Origin: Lachnospiraceae bacterium
GTDB taxonomy: Bacteria > Bacillota > Clostridia > Lachnospirales > Lachnospiraceae
NCBI GenBank assembly: GCA_022510705.1
Contig: JAFLSX010000002.1
Location: 41,818 to 105,817 of the forward strand
Length of the DNA stretch: 64,000 bases
Direction of reading: 5' to 3'
Position 1 is the stretch's first letter, and the number at the start of each line of letters is the position of its first letter. The translations under genes and the position numbers were made by a program. Shown here piece by piece: positions 7,885 to 17,676 of this stretch. The notes under the pieces were generated by a model. It was not told where the DNA came from. It searched no databases and saw only the letters and a list, made by a program, of their open reading frames with translations.

Positions 7885-9081
7885 ATGTATTCGAGGCTGA
7901 TGGATATGAATACACAAATGGTTTCGGGAAGGCAGTTTCGAAATGCCGCTGACTATGAGGCGGCTCTCAAGGATGCCGCTTACATAGATGCACTCAAGAA
8001 AAGGTATGATCTGAATACCAAAGAGGGTGTTACTTCCTTTCTGCAGGACATACGGAGTGGAAAGTACCGCTTCCGTACTATCTTAGGTCAGGATCTGAAG
8101 GAAGAACTGGAAGAACTGTTGGAACAGAAGAAAAAAGAAGCGGCTGCAGATACCGGTAAGAGTAAGAAAGGAAAAAGAAGCGGTTCCGGTATTTCAAGCC
8201 CAAAGAAGTCCTCTGCAAAAAAACAAAACACAAAGAAATTGGAAGATTATGATGCGGATATGCAGAAGTCCATTCTGCAGGAATTAAAAAAACGGGAGCG
8301 CATCAGAAAGCTTGTTATGGTTGTCTGCCTATGTATGGCAGGGGGATGTTTTGTTTATCTGGGGATTTATTCCTATCAGACCAGTAGACTGGACGCCTAT
8401 GCGGCTTCCCAAAGGAGACTGATCGGAACCACGGGTATTGTGGCGGATCAGACACCGGAAACGGTGGTGATCCATTATGACAATCAGGAACTTGTGGTGC
8501 CGGATGTCTTAGATGATTATAAAACTTTATATACTTTGAACAAAAATCTAATCGGATGGGTTAAAATTGACGATACATATATAGATTACCCTGTATTGCA
8601 GACAACGAACAATGAATACTATCTGGATCATAATTTTGATCAGGAACAGGATAAGAACGGCAGCATTTTTTTGGATAAGGATTGCAGCATCTTTCCAAGA
8701 AGTGACAATCTGATCATTTATGGGCATCATATGCGCAGCGGCCGAATGTTCGGACAGTTAAACAAGTACAGTTCGGAGTCCTTTTATGAGGATCATAAAT
8801 ACATTCAGTTCGATACCATCTATGAAATGGGCACCTATGAAGTCATGTATGTGTTCCGTTCTAAAATTTATGAAGAAAGTGAAATAGTCTTTAAATATTA
8901 TCAGTTCACTAATGCGACATCGGAAATAGAGTTCAACTCCTATATGCGGGAGATGGCGGAGATGTCCTTATATGATACCGGTGTAACGGCGCAGTACGGA
9001 GATGAGCTTCTGACGCTGTCCACCTGTGATTATTACACGGATTACGGCCGTTTTGTGGTAGTGGCAAAACGAATCTATTAA
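7885..9081 (+). CDS. Class B sortase with long cytoplasmic N-terminus
   Basis: A membrane transpeptidase that cuts surface proteins at a sorting motif and joins them to peptidoglycan. Numbering from the start chosen here (398 residues): a Lys-rich, disordered cytoplasmic stretch, one membrane helix at about 143-165, then the sortase domain with catalytic His at about 281 (YGHHMRSG), Cys at about 381 (TLSTC) and Arg at about 389 (GRFVVVAKR). The spacing and the IGWVKI/IDYPVLQ segments are class B. I chose the ATG at 7885 (AGGGA 5 nt upstream) because the ATG at 7861 sits at the predicted transcription start. Known class B enzymes of Clostridioides accept (S/P)PxTG, and the two downstream proteins end in SPKTG and SPDTG, so they are the likely substrates. 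Confidence 0.9.
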   Translation: MYSRLMDMNTQMVSGRQFRNAADYEAALKDAAYIDALKKRYDLNTKEGVTSFLQDIRSGKYRFRTILGQDLKEELEELLEQKKKEAAADTGKSKKGKRSGSGISSPKKSSAKKQNTKKLEDYDADMQKSILQELKKRERIRKLVMVVCLCMAGGCFVYLGIYSYQTSRLDAYAASQRRLIGTTGIVADQTPETVVIHYDNQELVVPDVLDDYKTLYTLNKNLIGWVKIDDTYIDYPVLQTTNNEYYLDHNFDQEQDKNGSIFLDKDCSIFPRSDNLIIYGHHMRSGRMFGQLNKYSSESFYEDHKYIQFDTIYEMGTYEVMYVFRSKIYEESEIVFKYYQFTNATSEIEFNSYMREMAEMSLYDTGVTAQYGDELLTLSTCDYYTDYGRFVVVAKRIY

Positions 9082-9110
9082 ACCGGATTTCCGGATGAAG
9101 GAGATGCGAA

Positions 9111-12100
9111 ATGGCAAAGAACAGTGAAAAGAAAAAGAATATCGGGCTGCGCAGGAGAGTGCGTAAAACCATGGGTGCAGCCTGTCTGATCACGGCAATT
9201 TTGGTAGCGGCGATCCCGGTACCGGAAGCGAGCGCGGCGGAAGAGGGCCCGAAAAAACTGACTTGGGTGGATCAGATTGAAAAGAATTCTAAAATTCCGC
9301 TGGTTCCCGGGGACTGCGAAACTATCTATACTACGGACGACGGCAGGTATCAGTTTGCATGGGTGACTGCGTCTGCACAGGATACAAAGAGGATAGCGGT
9401 AATCTTAGGTTATAACGGCGGTACTCTTACCGGCGGCAATCTGGTGATCCCGGACGAAGTTGACGCTTACACCAAGTTCAGTGAGAACGAGGGTACGGGC
9501 ACGGGATACGTGGCCGTAAGCCAGAGCCAGAAGCCCCTGTACTATATGTCCGAGGTTGTCTATAACAAGGATGTTTCGGGAAATGATATCATTGGTGACA
9601 TTGATTATGAAAATTCCAAGTATCTTCCCTGCTATGCCAATACCCGTGACCAATGGATGTATGTAGGAGAAGGGACCGGCAGGAAAGAAAGACCTCTGGA
9701 TGAGTTTTACTATCTGGAAAGAGGAGAATATAAGCGTACTGAGAATAGCAATGAGCAGTGGATCCGTAAGATTACGGTGGCCTATATCGGCAACCAGTAT
9801 CTGGAGCCTAATAAGAGCGGTCCGAATGCGGACGGAATACAAGTGGAATGGAAAATAGCCGACGCTGTTAAAACCACTTACAATACGAATCCGGATAAGG
9901 GCATCTTTGCAAACCAGGGAAATATTACCAACCTGACGGTGGGTGAGAACTTAGTAGGTATCGGTAACTATGCCTTTTATAATTGCAGCACGTTAGATAC
10001 CATCACCTTAGGAAACGGTATTGAAGAAATCGGGCACCATGCTTTTGCCGAATGCATCAACATGCGGTCCATCGGATTGGATTTTGGCAGCAATTTAAAC
10101 TATATTTCCGACTATACCTTCTATAATTGCCGCGCCCTGACCAGCTTCCAGCTGCCGGCCGGCGTGAATAAGATTTACGACCATGCCTTTGATGGATGCG
10201 AGGCCTTGACAACCGTAGATTTAAACGGAGCGAAAGACGGTAGAAATACTGCGCTGCAGGATTTGGGCTACTATGTATTTAACGGTTGTATAGCCTTAGA
10301 AGATTTAGTATTGCCAAGTTCCTTGACGGGAAATACGGTAAATGGTACAGCCAATGCGATTCATTTGAACAATTTTGCAGGCTGCAGCAAACTAAAAAGG
10401 ATTCAGGTGCTGGCTTCTTCACTGCACTTGGTAACGGATGGCCTGTTTACCGTAGAGAATTTTAAGAATTCCGTGGATCCTACTTTCTATTTTGAAGCGG
10501 ATGGCACTGCCAATACGCATACGTTTACACAGGATAATGCTATTGCGTTCAAATATGCGGGTGAGGATCGATATGAGATCATCATTATAGAAAAAGCAAC
10601 AAAGCAGGCAGGCGGCGGAGATTCCAAATTGACATATCAGGTCAACTCCCGCAATGAGTTGCTGAATTTTGATATGGAACTGCCGGTGGAAGTGGTGACG
10701 ATTCCCAGCACCATCGGTCCTTACGGCGTGTCCGCCATTAATTCGGGAAGCTTTGGCGGCGGTGCCGGCAGCTGTTACTTAAAGAAGATCACCATTCCGG
10801 GAACCGTAACCGTCATTGGTGAGAACGCTTTTAGAGGCTGTCACAATCTGGAGCATGTTATTTTTCTGGATGCAAGCAGAATCACCACTATCGGGAAAAA
10901 TGCATTTGCGACACAGCTGGTTGTGGGCAGCCATCAGGGTCAATGCGAAAATCCGAAGTTCCTGGAGCCTGTCGGTGGTATTGTGGCTGCTCCCAAACTG
11001 ACCTTTACAGGTGCGGTATATGATGAGGCGACCGGGAAGATCTGTGAACCCTTTGCCTATGCAATGAACCCAAGCAGTAATATCAATCAGGGTTCGCAGC
11101 CCAGTACCTATATTACCTATTACACCGGATGGCCCACCAATCTGGAGATACAGTATGTTTATGATCAGGGGACCAAAACCGGAGCGGCTACGCTGATAGA
11201 CTATCCGACAGCTACGGAGTTAAAGACAGGTTCTAAGTATACAACCGCTGCATATCCTTATATGACCCAGGAATATGTGGAGGCGGCAAAGAATGCCTTT
11301 AGCAAGGATCCGGGTAGTAGATCCGACTATGAGAAACAGATCGTGGACGCGGCCTTGAATGTATCCGTGCCCATGGGTGTAAAGCGCATTGCAACCGGAC
11401 TGTTTTCCAATGCGACATCATCGGTAACGCAAAATGAGAAAGGTGAATATATCTATACTGGTGAGGTGGAGAAAGTTGATGAATCTAAAACGGCGGATAC
11501 CGATATCCAGAGCGTGACTTTCGCCGATATTGCGGAGTTTGAGCCCTACAGCTTTACCGGCTGCACCAGCTTAACGACCATCAATATTACCGGCGGAGAG
11601 GCTGTAATAGATGATTATGCCTTTGCTTATGAATATACTGATCCGGAGAATGAAGAGGGCAGTCAGTCTGCACTGACTACTGTGAATATGACGCGCGGCG
11701 GCAGCACGATTGGTGATTATGCATTTTGTAATAACAAAAAACTGACCAATGTGAAGCTTTCCTCCACCGTATCGGAATTGGGACTTCGACCTTTTAAAGA
11801 TTGCTCGGCGCTTACTAATGTGGACTTCTCCGGAGGACCGTATTTTAAAACCGAAACATGCATTATCTACGGACTGGATGCTGCCGGTAATAAGAAGGTT
11901 TTGGTAGAATGTCTGGAGAGCCGCGGTAAGGGAGGCGAACGCGGAAGTTCTACGGTCAGTGCAACGGAGACCGCGGGCATTAAGGAGATCCGCCCGGAAG
12001 CCTTTATGAATTGTGATAGCGTGGGAGAGGTGGATTTTAGCAGTTCCAATATTGAGACTGTGCCGGTGCGTGCCTTTGCCGATACCGATAATCTGTACTC

Positions 12101-13799
12101 CGTGTATCTGCCCACTACCTGCTATAGTATTGGTGATCAAGCCTTCCATGACAGTAGTCTGCAGCGTATAGGGATTCCCCGCAGTGTCAGCCTTATCAGC
12201 CTGACTGCGTTTAATCATAAGGATAATCCCCGGACGGACGGCGAGACGAGAACGATAAACTTTTACACTGAGTTGGAATTGCCGAAATGCGCGGCTGTGG
12301 TTTATGCAGAAAATTACGAGAACATTGATCCTACGGAAGCGCCGGATTCCAGAGAGTTTACGGTATACTTCTGGTATTATGACTACAGTGCGGAGGTAGA
12401 GGAAGGCGAGGCACCCCCTCTGGTACTGAAGGAACAGTGGACGGTAAGCATTGGAACGACTATCGATGAAAGGCTTTTGCCTACCGCACCTGATTTTACG
12501 AAGTATGGCTATGAGTTTGTACGCTGGACCGGCAATCTGGTCGATATTTCCATGGATACGAATATTACTGCGTATTATAAGAGTATCGATTCCTCGGAAT
12601 CCATGTTAAAAGTAAGTTACTATCTTGATACGGGTGATGCGGAGCCTTGGCAGATTATGGAAGTGCGGTACGGTGCGACTGCTCCCTTTTTGATGCCGCC
12701 GGCTGATAAGATACCGGAAGGGTATACCTTTGTTGGCTGGAGCGGCGAGCAGGGCTTAGAGAATATTACGCATGATACAAGATTTTATGCTAAGTATGAA
12801 CTCGGTGACAGCACAGGAGGCAACGGTTCCGGCAATGGTACTGATGGAGACGGTAATGGTAACGGCAATGGCAATGGTAATGGTAATGGTCAGAATGGTA
12901 CGTTCTATACGCTGACCGTCAAAAACGGCAGCGGTTCCGGCAGTTATGTGGCCGGCGCTACGGTCATCATTGTAGCTAACGAGCCTGCCAGCACGCAGCA
13001 GTTTGACAAATGGACGCAGGAAGGCAGTACCGATCTGAAGATGGCAAGCACCACCATTTCGGCTACCACATTGGTAATGCCTGCGGCAAATACTACGGTA
13101 ACGGCAAATTATACCACGAAACCCGGAAGCGGAAGTGGCGGAAGCGGAAGCGGCAGTGGTGGAAGCGGAAGCGGAAGCGGTGGCGGAACCACAAACAAGC
13201 CCACCGTATCCGGCAACGGAGGTACGACCACAGTTGTGATCGATAAGAACGGACTTTCCAATACCGGCGTGGTATCGGTAACGGTAAAAGGATCTTCGGA
13301 CAATTTTATCTTAAAGATTTCGGAGGACACCAATGCAACGGAGGCTGCTATCAGAGCACTGATAGCAGAGTATGGAAGTCTGGATAATATTAAGTACTTC
13401 CCCATGGATATTTCACTCTATGATTCAACGGGAACTACCAAAATTACGGATACTTCGGGGCTTTCCATTACGATTACACTGCCCCTGCCGGATTCCATGA
13501 TTACCTATGCGGGTAACAACAGAATTGCGGGTGTGGTAAATGATAAGTTGGATAAACTTTCACCTAAGTTTACTACGATTGACGGCGTATCCTGTATCAC
13601 CTTTACGGCGGAGCATTTCTCACCCTATGTTATTTATGTGGATACTTCGAATTTGGAGTCTGCGGGTGTGACCGACAGATCACCGAAGACGGGAGATATT
13701 CATCCTAAGTGGTTTATAGTGATGGGACTGGCATGTATGTCCGTTATCCTGTTTGTAAAGAAGGATAAGAGCGGCAAAAAGGTACTGGTCCGGGCTTAA
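9111..13799 (+). CDS. Giant BspA-type leucine-rich-repeat surface protein, SPKTG anchor
   Basis: A 1562-residue secreted wall protein. It has a basic N-terminus and signal peptide (cleavage near residue 42). BspA-type LRR_5 repeats (units like IGNYAFYNCSTL and IGHHAFAECINM) occur from about 282 to 1070, interrupted by non-repeat segments. Two InlB-type Listeria/Bacteroides repeats (YEFVRWTGN, YTFVGWSGE) lie at about 1083-1230. A Gly/Asn linker (about 1235-1265), a further small domain and a Gly/Ser linker (about 1338-1360) follow. The anchor is SPKTG at 1524-1528, a hydrophobic helix and a Lys/Arg tail. GGAG lies 8 nt before the ATG. BspA-type repeats commonly bind host or bacterial surface ligands; the ligand here is unknown. 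It lies 29 nt after the sortase gene, probably in one operon. Confidence 0.92.
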   Translation: MAKNSEKKKNIGLRRRVRKTMGAACLITAILVAAIPVPEASAAEEGPKKLTWVDQIEKNSKIPLVPGDCETIYTTDDGRYQFAWVTASAQDTKRIAVILGYNGGTLTGGNLVIPDEVDAYTKFSENEGTGTGYVAVSQSQKPLYYMSEVVYNKDVSGNDIIGDIDYENSKYLPCYANTRDQWMYVGEGTGRKERPLDEFYYLERGEYKRTENSNEQWIRKITVAYIGNQYLEPNKSGPNADGIQVEWKIADAVKTTYNTNPDKGIFANQGNITNLTVGENLVGIGNYAFYNCSTLDTITLGNGIEEIGHHAFAECINMRSIGLDFGSNLNYISDYTFYNCRALTSFQLPAGVNKIYDHAFDGCEALTTVDLNGAKDGRNTALQDLGYYVFNGCIALEDLVLPSSLTGNTVNGTANAIHLNNFAGCSKLKRIQVLASSLHLVTDGLFTVENFKNSVDPTFYFEADGTANTHTFTQDNAIAFKYAGEDRYEIIIIEKATKQAGGGDSKLTYQVNSRNELLNFDMELPVEVVTIPSTIGPYGVSAINSGSFGGGAGSCYLKKITIPGTVTVIGENAFRGCHNLEHVIFLDASRITTIGKNAFATQLVVGSHQGQCENPKFLEPVGGIVAAPKLTFTGAVYDEATGKICEPFAYAMNPSSNINQGSQPSTYITYYTGWPTNLEIQYVYDQGTKTGAATLIDYPTATELKTGSKYTTAAYPYMTQEYVEAAKNAFSKDPGSRSDYEKQIVDAALNVSVPMGVKRIATGLFSNATSSVTQNEKGEYIYTGEVEKVDESKTADTDIQSVTFADIAEFEPYSFTGCTSLTTINITGGEAVIDDYAFAYEYTDPENEEGSQSALTTVNMTRGGSTIGDYAFCNNKKLTNVKLSSTVSELGLRPFKDCSALTNVDFSGGPYFKTETCIIYGLDAAGNKKVLVECLESRGKGGERGSSTVSATETAGIKEIRPEAFMNCDSVGEVDFSSSNIETVPVRAFADTDNLYSVYLPTTCYSIGDQAFHDSSLQRIGIPRSVSLISLTAFNHKDNPRTDGETRTINFYTELELPKCAAVVYAENYENIDPTEAPDSREFTVYFWYYDYSAEVEEGEAPPLVLKEQWTVSIGTTIDERLLPTAPDFTKYGYEFVRWTGNLVDISMDTNITAYYKSIDSSESMLKVSYYLDTGDAEPWQIMEVRYGATAPFLMPPADKIPEGYTFVGWSGEQGLENITHDTRFYAKYELGDSTGGNGSGNGTDGDGNGNGNGNGNGNGQNGTFYTLTVKNGSGSGSYVAGATVIIVANEPASTQQFDKWTQEGSTDLKMASTTISATTLVMPAANTTVTANYTTKPGSGSGGSGSGSGGSGSGSGGGTTNKPTVSGNGGTTTVVIDKNGLSNTGVVSVTVKGSSDNFILKISEDTNATEAAIRALIAEYGSLDNIKYFPMDISLYDSTGTTKITDTSGLSITITLPLPDSMITYAGNNRIAGVVNDKLDKLSPKFTTIDGVSCITFTAEHFSPYVIYVDTSNLESAGVTDRSPKTGDIHPKWFIVMGLACMSVILFVKKDKSGKKVLVRA
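12815..12899 (+). repeat. Gly-Asn linker microsatellite in the LRR gene
   Basis: Consecutive GGTAAT/GGCAAT-type 6-nt units encode a run of Gly-Asn dipeptides between the InlB-type repeats and the next domain. Such 6-nt tandem units are prone to length change without frameshift. A second, GGAAGCGG-based repeat (Gly-Ser) lies at about 13122-13190. Confidence 0.8.
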
Positions 13800-13823
13800 G
13801 ACCGGAAAGGTATGGGGATTTAT

Positions 13824-16685
13824 ATGAAGAAAACGCTGCGACTTTCTTTAAGCGCACTGCTTCTGGCCATTGCCATTGGGGTGACGCAGATACCGGCGCT
13901 GCCATTGATAGCAGAGGAATCGGTATCCAAAGATTCGGATTTTGAATTAAAAGGGACCATATTGGTCAGTTATACAGGCACGGCTAAAACCGTGTCTGTT
14001 CCTGCTTCTGTTACGGAGATAGGTGCAGAGGCTTTTGCGGGCAATACTACTATGGAGAAGCTGGAGTTTAAGGGGAGCGCAGTAGAAAAGGTTGACTACA
14101 GGGCTTTTGCAGGCTGCAGTGGTCTGAAAGAAGTAAAACTACCCAATTCCGTACTGCGTCTGGGAAACGGTGCTTTTGCAGATTGTACCGCACTTGAAAA
14201 ATTTACGATCGGTTCAGGATTATCTGATCCGGGTATCGGTACCTTTGCGGGTTGTATAGCATTAAAAACCATTACCGTAGACAAGAACAATACAGCTTTT
14301 TCCGTGGATGACGGATGTTTATATAATGCTGATAAGAGCAAACTTTATTTACTGTTGCCGGTGAGGAAATCAGACAGCTATACCATGCCTTCTTCTGTAA
14401 CGGATATTGCGGAATATGCTTTTTGGGGTAATGAGGCCGTTACTACCGTAAGACTAAGCAGTAATTTAAAGAAGATACCTGACTATGCCTTTGCAAACTG
14501 TAAAAGTTTGACGGGTATTTCAATCCCTTATTCGGTTACCGTCATTGGACTGAAATCCTTTGCTGACTGCGTGAATCTGGAAAATGTCAGCATTCCTTCT
14601 TCTGTACTTATCATACATGATACAGCTTTTGACGGATGCAAAAAACTCAATATCATAGCACAGGAGAATACACCTGCCTATGACTTTTTTGAGGAATGGA
14701 AAAAGAGAAATCCATCAAAAAATGAAGATGTGACAACGGATAATACAAATTCATTTCCTTTTGGCGATTTATTAGGCAGCGTCAGCGGAGGAGATTCCCA
14801 AGGGAATATATCTCAAGGGAATACGTCCCAAGGGAATACGTCCCAAGGGAATACTTCTCAAGGAAGCAATCATGGTACGGGGAATACCACTGTTGAGAGC
14901 GGACCTATGGGAAATATACTGGGCAGCACCTATATTGTGGGGAATTCTGCGGTAGTTCTCGTGGACAGTGCATTGCTCAATGCACAGGGCACTGCGGCAG
15001 TCCCGAATGCTGGGCAGAGTGATGGCAGTAGTGGTAACACAGAAGGTAATACCGGCACAATCCCTGACGGAAGCGTAGGCGGAACGGACGGTATTGTTGA
15101 GGAGATAAAACCGGAAGGAAGTACAGAAAAGGGCTATGATATTCCCAAAATGATAGTGGCCGGAAATACCGTTTTAGCAGATCTGGCTTATTATCAGAGC
15201 AGCGGTATGGCGGATTATCAGTTCCCTAACGGCATAGAGGAAATCGGAGAGTTCGCATTTGCACGGAGCAATATCACTAAGGCGAATATACCTAACGGTG
15301 TGAAAGAAATTGCGTATGGTGCGTTTTATCACTGTGATTATCTGAGCGAGGTTCGCATTCCGTCCTCTGTTACATATATTGCGCCCAAAGCATTTGATAA
15401 GAGTATGTGGTTGGAAACCTGGCTGAATGCCTCGGGTGATGACTATTTAATCGTGGGAGACGGTATTCTGTTAGCCTATCGGGGAGATGGAGGCAATCTT
15501 ACGCTTCCGGATACGGTGAAGGTCATTGCACCGGAAGCATTTGCGAATAACCACAGCATTGTTTCTGTATATTTGCCGGATTCGGTCACTGATATTGGAG
15601 AGGATGCCTTTGCAGGCTGTATCAATTTGGAAAAAGTAACCGGTGGAGCCAATGTAAAGACGATCCGTGACAGGGCTTTCGCAGGCTGTGAATTAAGTTC
15701 GGCCCATGTTTTTGCCAATGTAACGCAGTTAGGGCTGCGGAGCTTTGATTTTTCCCAGACATCCTATGGAGATTCCCAGAAAGTAGTGGTATTTGACAGT
15801 ACGGATGCATTGCCGGTTGCGGGACATGAGTTGACGGCCGAAAGACTTTCTAACACACAGGCAAGGGGCAATATTTTAGGTGATACCAAAATTGTAGTGG
15901 TGGATAAAAAGATTCGGGCAGAGCAGTTGGCCAATCTGGCACTCTTTACGGATGGCAGTGGGTTTAAGGGTCTGATCGTATATATCAGTTCCAGAGATCA
16001 GGCACAGGTTACCTGTCTGGCAACCACCTATACAAAAGAGGAACTGGCAAGTGTTTATCTACCGGACTATGTTTCCATTGATGGAAAAAGTTATGAAATA
16101 TTGGGCAAGGAAAATCCTGTGATATTGGGAAATTCGCAGACCTATACACCGGGAAGCATAGAGGTAGTAAATACCGGAAGTGCGTTAACGGGCAATATCA
16201 GTGCGACACTGGGAGGAAATACAGGAGCCTACAGGCTGGATATAACGGATGATGAAAACGGAGCGGAGGCCATAAAAGCAGGATATGAGGCTGTTTATCG
16301 AGAGGAACTTCCTTCCAATGCGGTATTTGCGGAAATGAACCTGATCGATTGCAATACGGGTGTGCCGATAACCAAGATGGGAATGCAGTCCCTGCAGGTA
16401 ACGGTAACCCTGCCTGCTTCGGTAAGCGGTGGCAGTCTGCGGATATTTACGGTGGACAGAAACGGACAGCTTGAAAGTCTGAGCTATACTTTATCCGGCA
16501 ATAATGTGACCTTTTCCACAAATCATCTATCCCCCATTGCTTTTTGCAGGGTAAGCAATACTGTATCGGGCAGGTTGGACGCTTCTCCGGATACGGGGGA
16601 TAAGCAGATCAATCCCAATTATATTTTGGCGGCAGGTCTCGTGGGTCTGGCCGTAGCAATTCTGTTTATTAAAAAGAAGAGATAG
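13824..16685 (+). CDS. Second BspA-type leucine-rich-repeat surface protein, SPDTG anchor
   Basis: A 953-residue wall-anchored protein from the ATG at 13824 (GGGGA 5 nt upstream; the ATG at 13812 is poorly spaced from its ribosome site). Signal peptide MKKTLRLSLSALLLAIAIG. LRR_5 repeats fill about residues 30-285. A Ser/Gln/Gly/Asn linker of SQGNT pentapeptides follows, then a second LRR block (about 445-655), a C-terminal domain resembling that of the preceding protein, and the anchor SPDTG at 921-925 with a hydrophobic helix and KKKR tail. It follows the larger LRR gene by 24 nt and ends at a terminator, so sortase and both substrates probably form one transcript. The shared C-terminal design suggests a duplication with divergence. 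Confidence 0.92.
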   Translation: MKKTLRLSLSALLLAIAIGVTQIPALPLIAEESVSKDSDFELKGTILVSYTGTAKTVSVPASVTEIGAEAFAGNTTMEKLEFKGSAVEKVDYRAFAGCSGLKEVKLPNSVLRLGNGAFADCTALEKFTIGSGLSDPGIGTFAGCIALKTITVDKNNTAFSVDDGCLYNADKSKLYLLLPVRKSDSYTMPSSVTDIAEYAFWGNEAVTTVRLSSNLKKIPDYAFANCKSLTGISIPYSVTVIGLKSFADCVNLENVSIPSSVLIIHDTAFDGCKKLNIIAQENTPAYDFFEEWKKRNPSKNEDVTTDNTNSFPFGDLLGSVSGGDSQGNISQGNTSQGNTSQGNTSQGSNHGTGNTTVESGPMGNILGSTYIVGNSAVVLVDSALLNAQGTAAVPNAGQSDGSSGNTEGNTGTIPDGSVGGTDGIVEEIKPEGSTEKGYDIPKMIVAGNTVLADLAYYQSSGMADYQFPNGIEEIGEFAFARSNITKANIPNGVKEIAYGAFYHCDYLSEVRIPSSVTYIAPKAFDKSMWLETWLNASGDDYLIVGDGILLAYRGDGGNLTLPDTVKVIAPEAFANNHSIVSVYLPDSVTDIGEDAFAGCINLEKVTGGANVKTIRDRAFAGCELSSAHVFANVTQLGLRSFDFSQTSYGDSQKVVVFDSTDALPVAGHELTAERLSNTQARGNILGDTKIVVVDKKIRAEQLANLALFTDGSGFKGLIVYISSRDQAQVTCLATTYTKEELASVYLPDYVSIDGKSYEILGKENPVILGNSQTYTPGSIEVVNTGSALTGNISATLGGNTGAYRLDITDDENGAEAIKAGYEAVYREELPSNAVFAEMNLIDCNTGVPITKMGMQSLQVTVTLPASVSGGSLRIFTVDRNGQLESLSYTLSGNNVTFSTNHLSPIAFCRVSNTVSGRLDASPDTGDKQINPNYILAAGLVGLAVAILFIKKKR
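14796..14867 (+). repeat. 15-nt tandem repeat encoding SQGNT
   Basis: Nearly five copies of a 15-nt unit (TCCCAAGGGAATACG with small changes) encode SQGNI, SQGNT three times and SQGS. It forms the flexible linker between the two LRR blocks. Copy number could vary by slippage in frame. Confidence 0.85.
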
Positions 16686-16695
16686 AACACCAAAG

Positions 16696-16738
16696 AAAAA
16701 CTTCGGCATATGATAAGGAAAAAGCCGGAGTTTTTCTT
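16696..16738 (+). terminator. Intrinsic terminator after the LRR genes, overlapping the protease ribosome site
   Basis: AAAAACTTCGGC (16696-16707) pairs with GCCGGAGTTTTT (16724-16735), one G-T pair, then TTCTTAT. The 3' arm contains the only candidate ribosome site (GGAG, 16727-16730) for the protease that starts at 16741, so the hairpin may both end the LRR transcript and mask that site in read-through RNA. Confidence 0.7.
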
Positions 16739-16740
16739 AT

Positions 16741-17646
16741 ATGTACAGAGTACGTAAGCAAATTGACGCTGCGGTCACGGAAGCCGGTAACGAAAAGCTG
16801 GCCGTTGCGGTACTGGATACGGGAGTTGTGGAACATCCGGATTTGAGAGGGCGAATTAAAGGTTTTCAGGATTTTATTGAAGGCGGCCGCAAAATTTATG
16901 ATGACAGCGGACACGGTACGCATGTCTGCGGAATCATAGGAGGCAACGGGGCGCTCTCCGGCGGCAAATACAGAGGCATCGCACCTTCGGTCAACCTGGT
17001 GGTTGGAAAGGTATTGGATAAAAAAGGGGACGGAACGGTGGAGGCCATGTTGGATGGTATCGACTGGGTATTGGAAAAAAAGTCGGAATGGAATATCCGG
17101 ATTTTAAATATATCGGTGGGAATTGGCCGGCTGATGAATGAAGAGAAAGAGGCCATGTTAAAAAACAAACTGGAAAATGCCTGGAAAAAGGGGCTTCTGG
17201 TGGTCTGTGCGGCCGGTAATAACGGTCCTGCCTGTGATACGCTTTCTTCCATCGGAAAAAGTAAACTGTTGATAACGGTGGGATGCCATGACGGAGAATA
17301 CTTTCAGGGCAGCGCAAAACGCTGTGCAGCTTATTCTTCCAGAGGCGACAGATTTGATACAGGCAAAAAGCCGGATATTGTTGCACCGGGAACGGAGATC
17401 ATATCCTGTAACGGTGGTGTGAGCAGAGGTTTGGGAGGCTATAGCAATGCTTATATTTCAAAAAGCGGCACCTCTATGGCTACACCCATTATATCAGGTG
17501 CTCTGGCACTGCTTGTGCAGAAACATCCGGAATATGACAATGAAACGGCAAAACGTAAGCTCTTATACACGGCTACGGATTTAGGAGAACCCTGGTACCA
17601 ACAAGGCTGGGGAATGGTGAATGTAAAGCGGCTGCTGGAAGGATAG
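16741..17646 (+). CDS. Subtilisin-like serine protease (S8), no signal peptide
   Basis: A 301-residue protease domain of the S8 family with the full triad: Asp26 (VLDTG), His58 (SGHGTH), Ser245 (SGTSMATP), and the oxyanion Asn in CAAGNNGP. The protein begins almost directly with the catalytic core; there is no signal peptide or propeptide, which is the design of intracellular subtilisins or of enzymes acting on cytoplasmic substrates. It starts 3 nt after the terminator hairpin of the LRR genes. The only ribosome-site candidate, GGAG, is 10 nt upstream within the hairpin's 3' arm. Position next to a sortase and its substrates suggests a link, but without an export signal it cannot trim them outside unless exported another way. 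Confidence 0.88.
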   Translation: MYRVRKQIDAAVTEAGNEKLAVAVLDTGVVEHPDLRGRIKGFQDFIEGGRKIYDDSGHGTHVCGIIGGNGALSGGKYRGIAPSVNLVVGKVLDKKGDGTVEAMLDGIDWVLEKKSEWNIRILNISVGIGRLMNEEKEAMLKNKLENAWKKGLLVVCAAGNNGPACDTLSSIGKSKLLITVGCHDGEYFQGSAKRCAAYSSRGDRFDTGKKPDIVAPGTEIISCNGGVSRGLGGYSNAYISKSGTSMATPIISGALALLVQKHPEYDNETAKRKLLYTATDLGEPWYQQGWGMVNVKRLLEG

Positions 17647-17660
17647 CAGCCGCTTTATCT
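17625..17660 (+). terminator. Intrinsic terminator overlapping the protease stop codon
   Basis: AAAGCGGCTGCT (17625-17636) pairs perfectly with AGCAGCCGCTTT (17645-17656), loop of 8 nt, followed by ATCTTT. The 5' arm is coding sequence for the last residues of the protease. Confidence 0.8.
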
Positions 17661-17676
17661 TTACGTATTTCAGGTA

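Noticed and set aside
11571-12218. 215-codon open frame on the minus strand inside the first LRR gene
   Set aside because: It lies fully inside a clearly real gene with signal peptide and repeats, and its product has no recognisable domain; a by-product of codon use in the LRR repeats.
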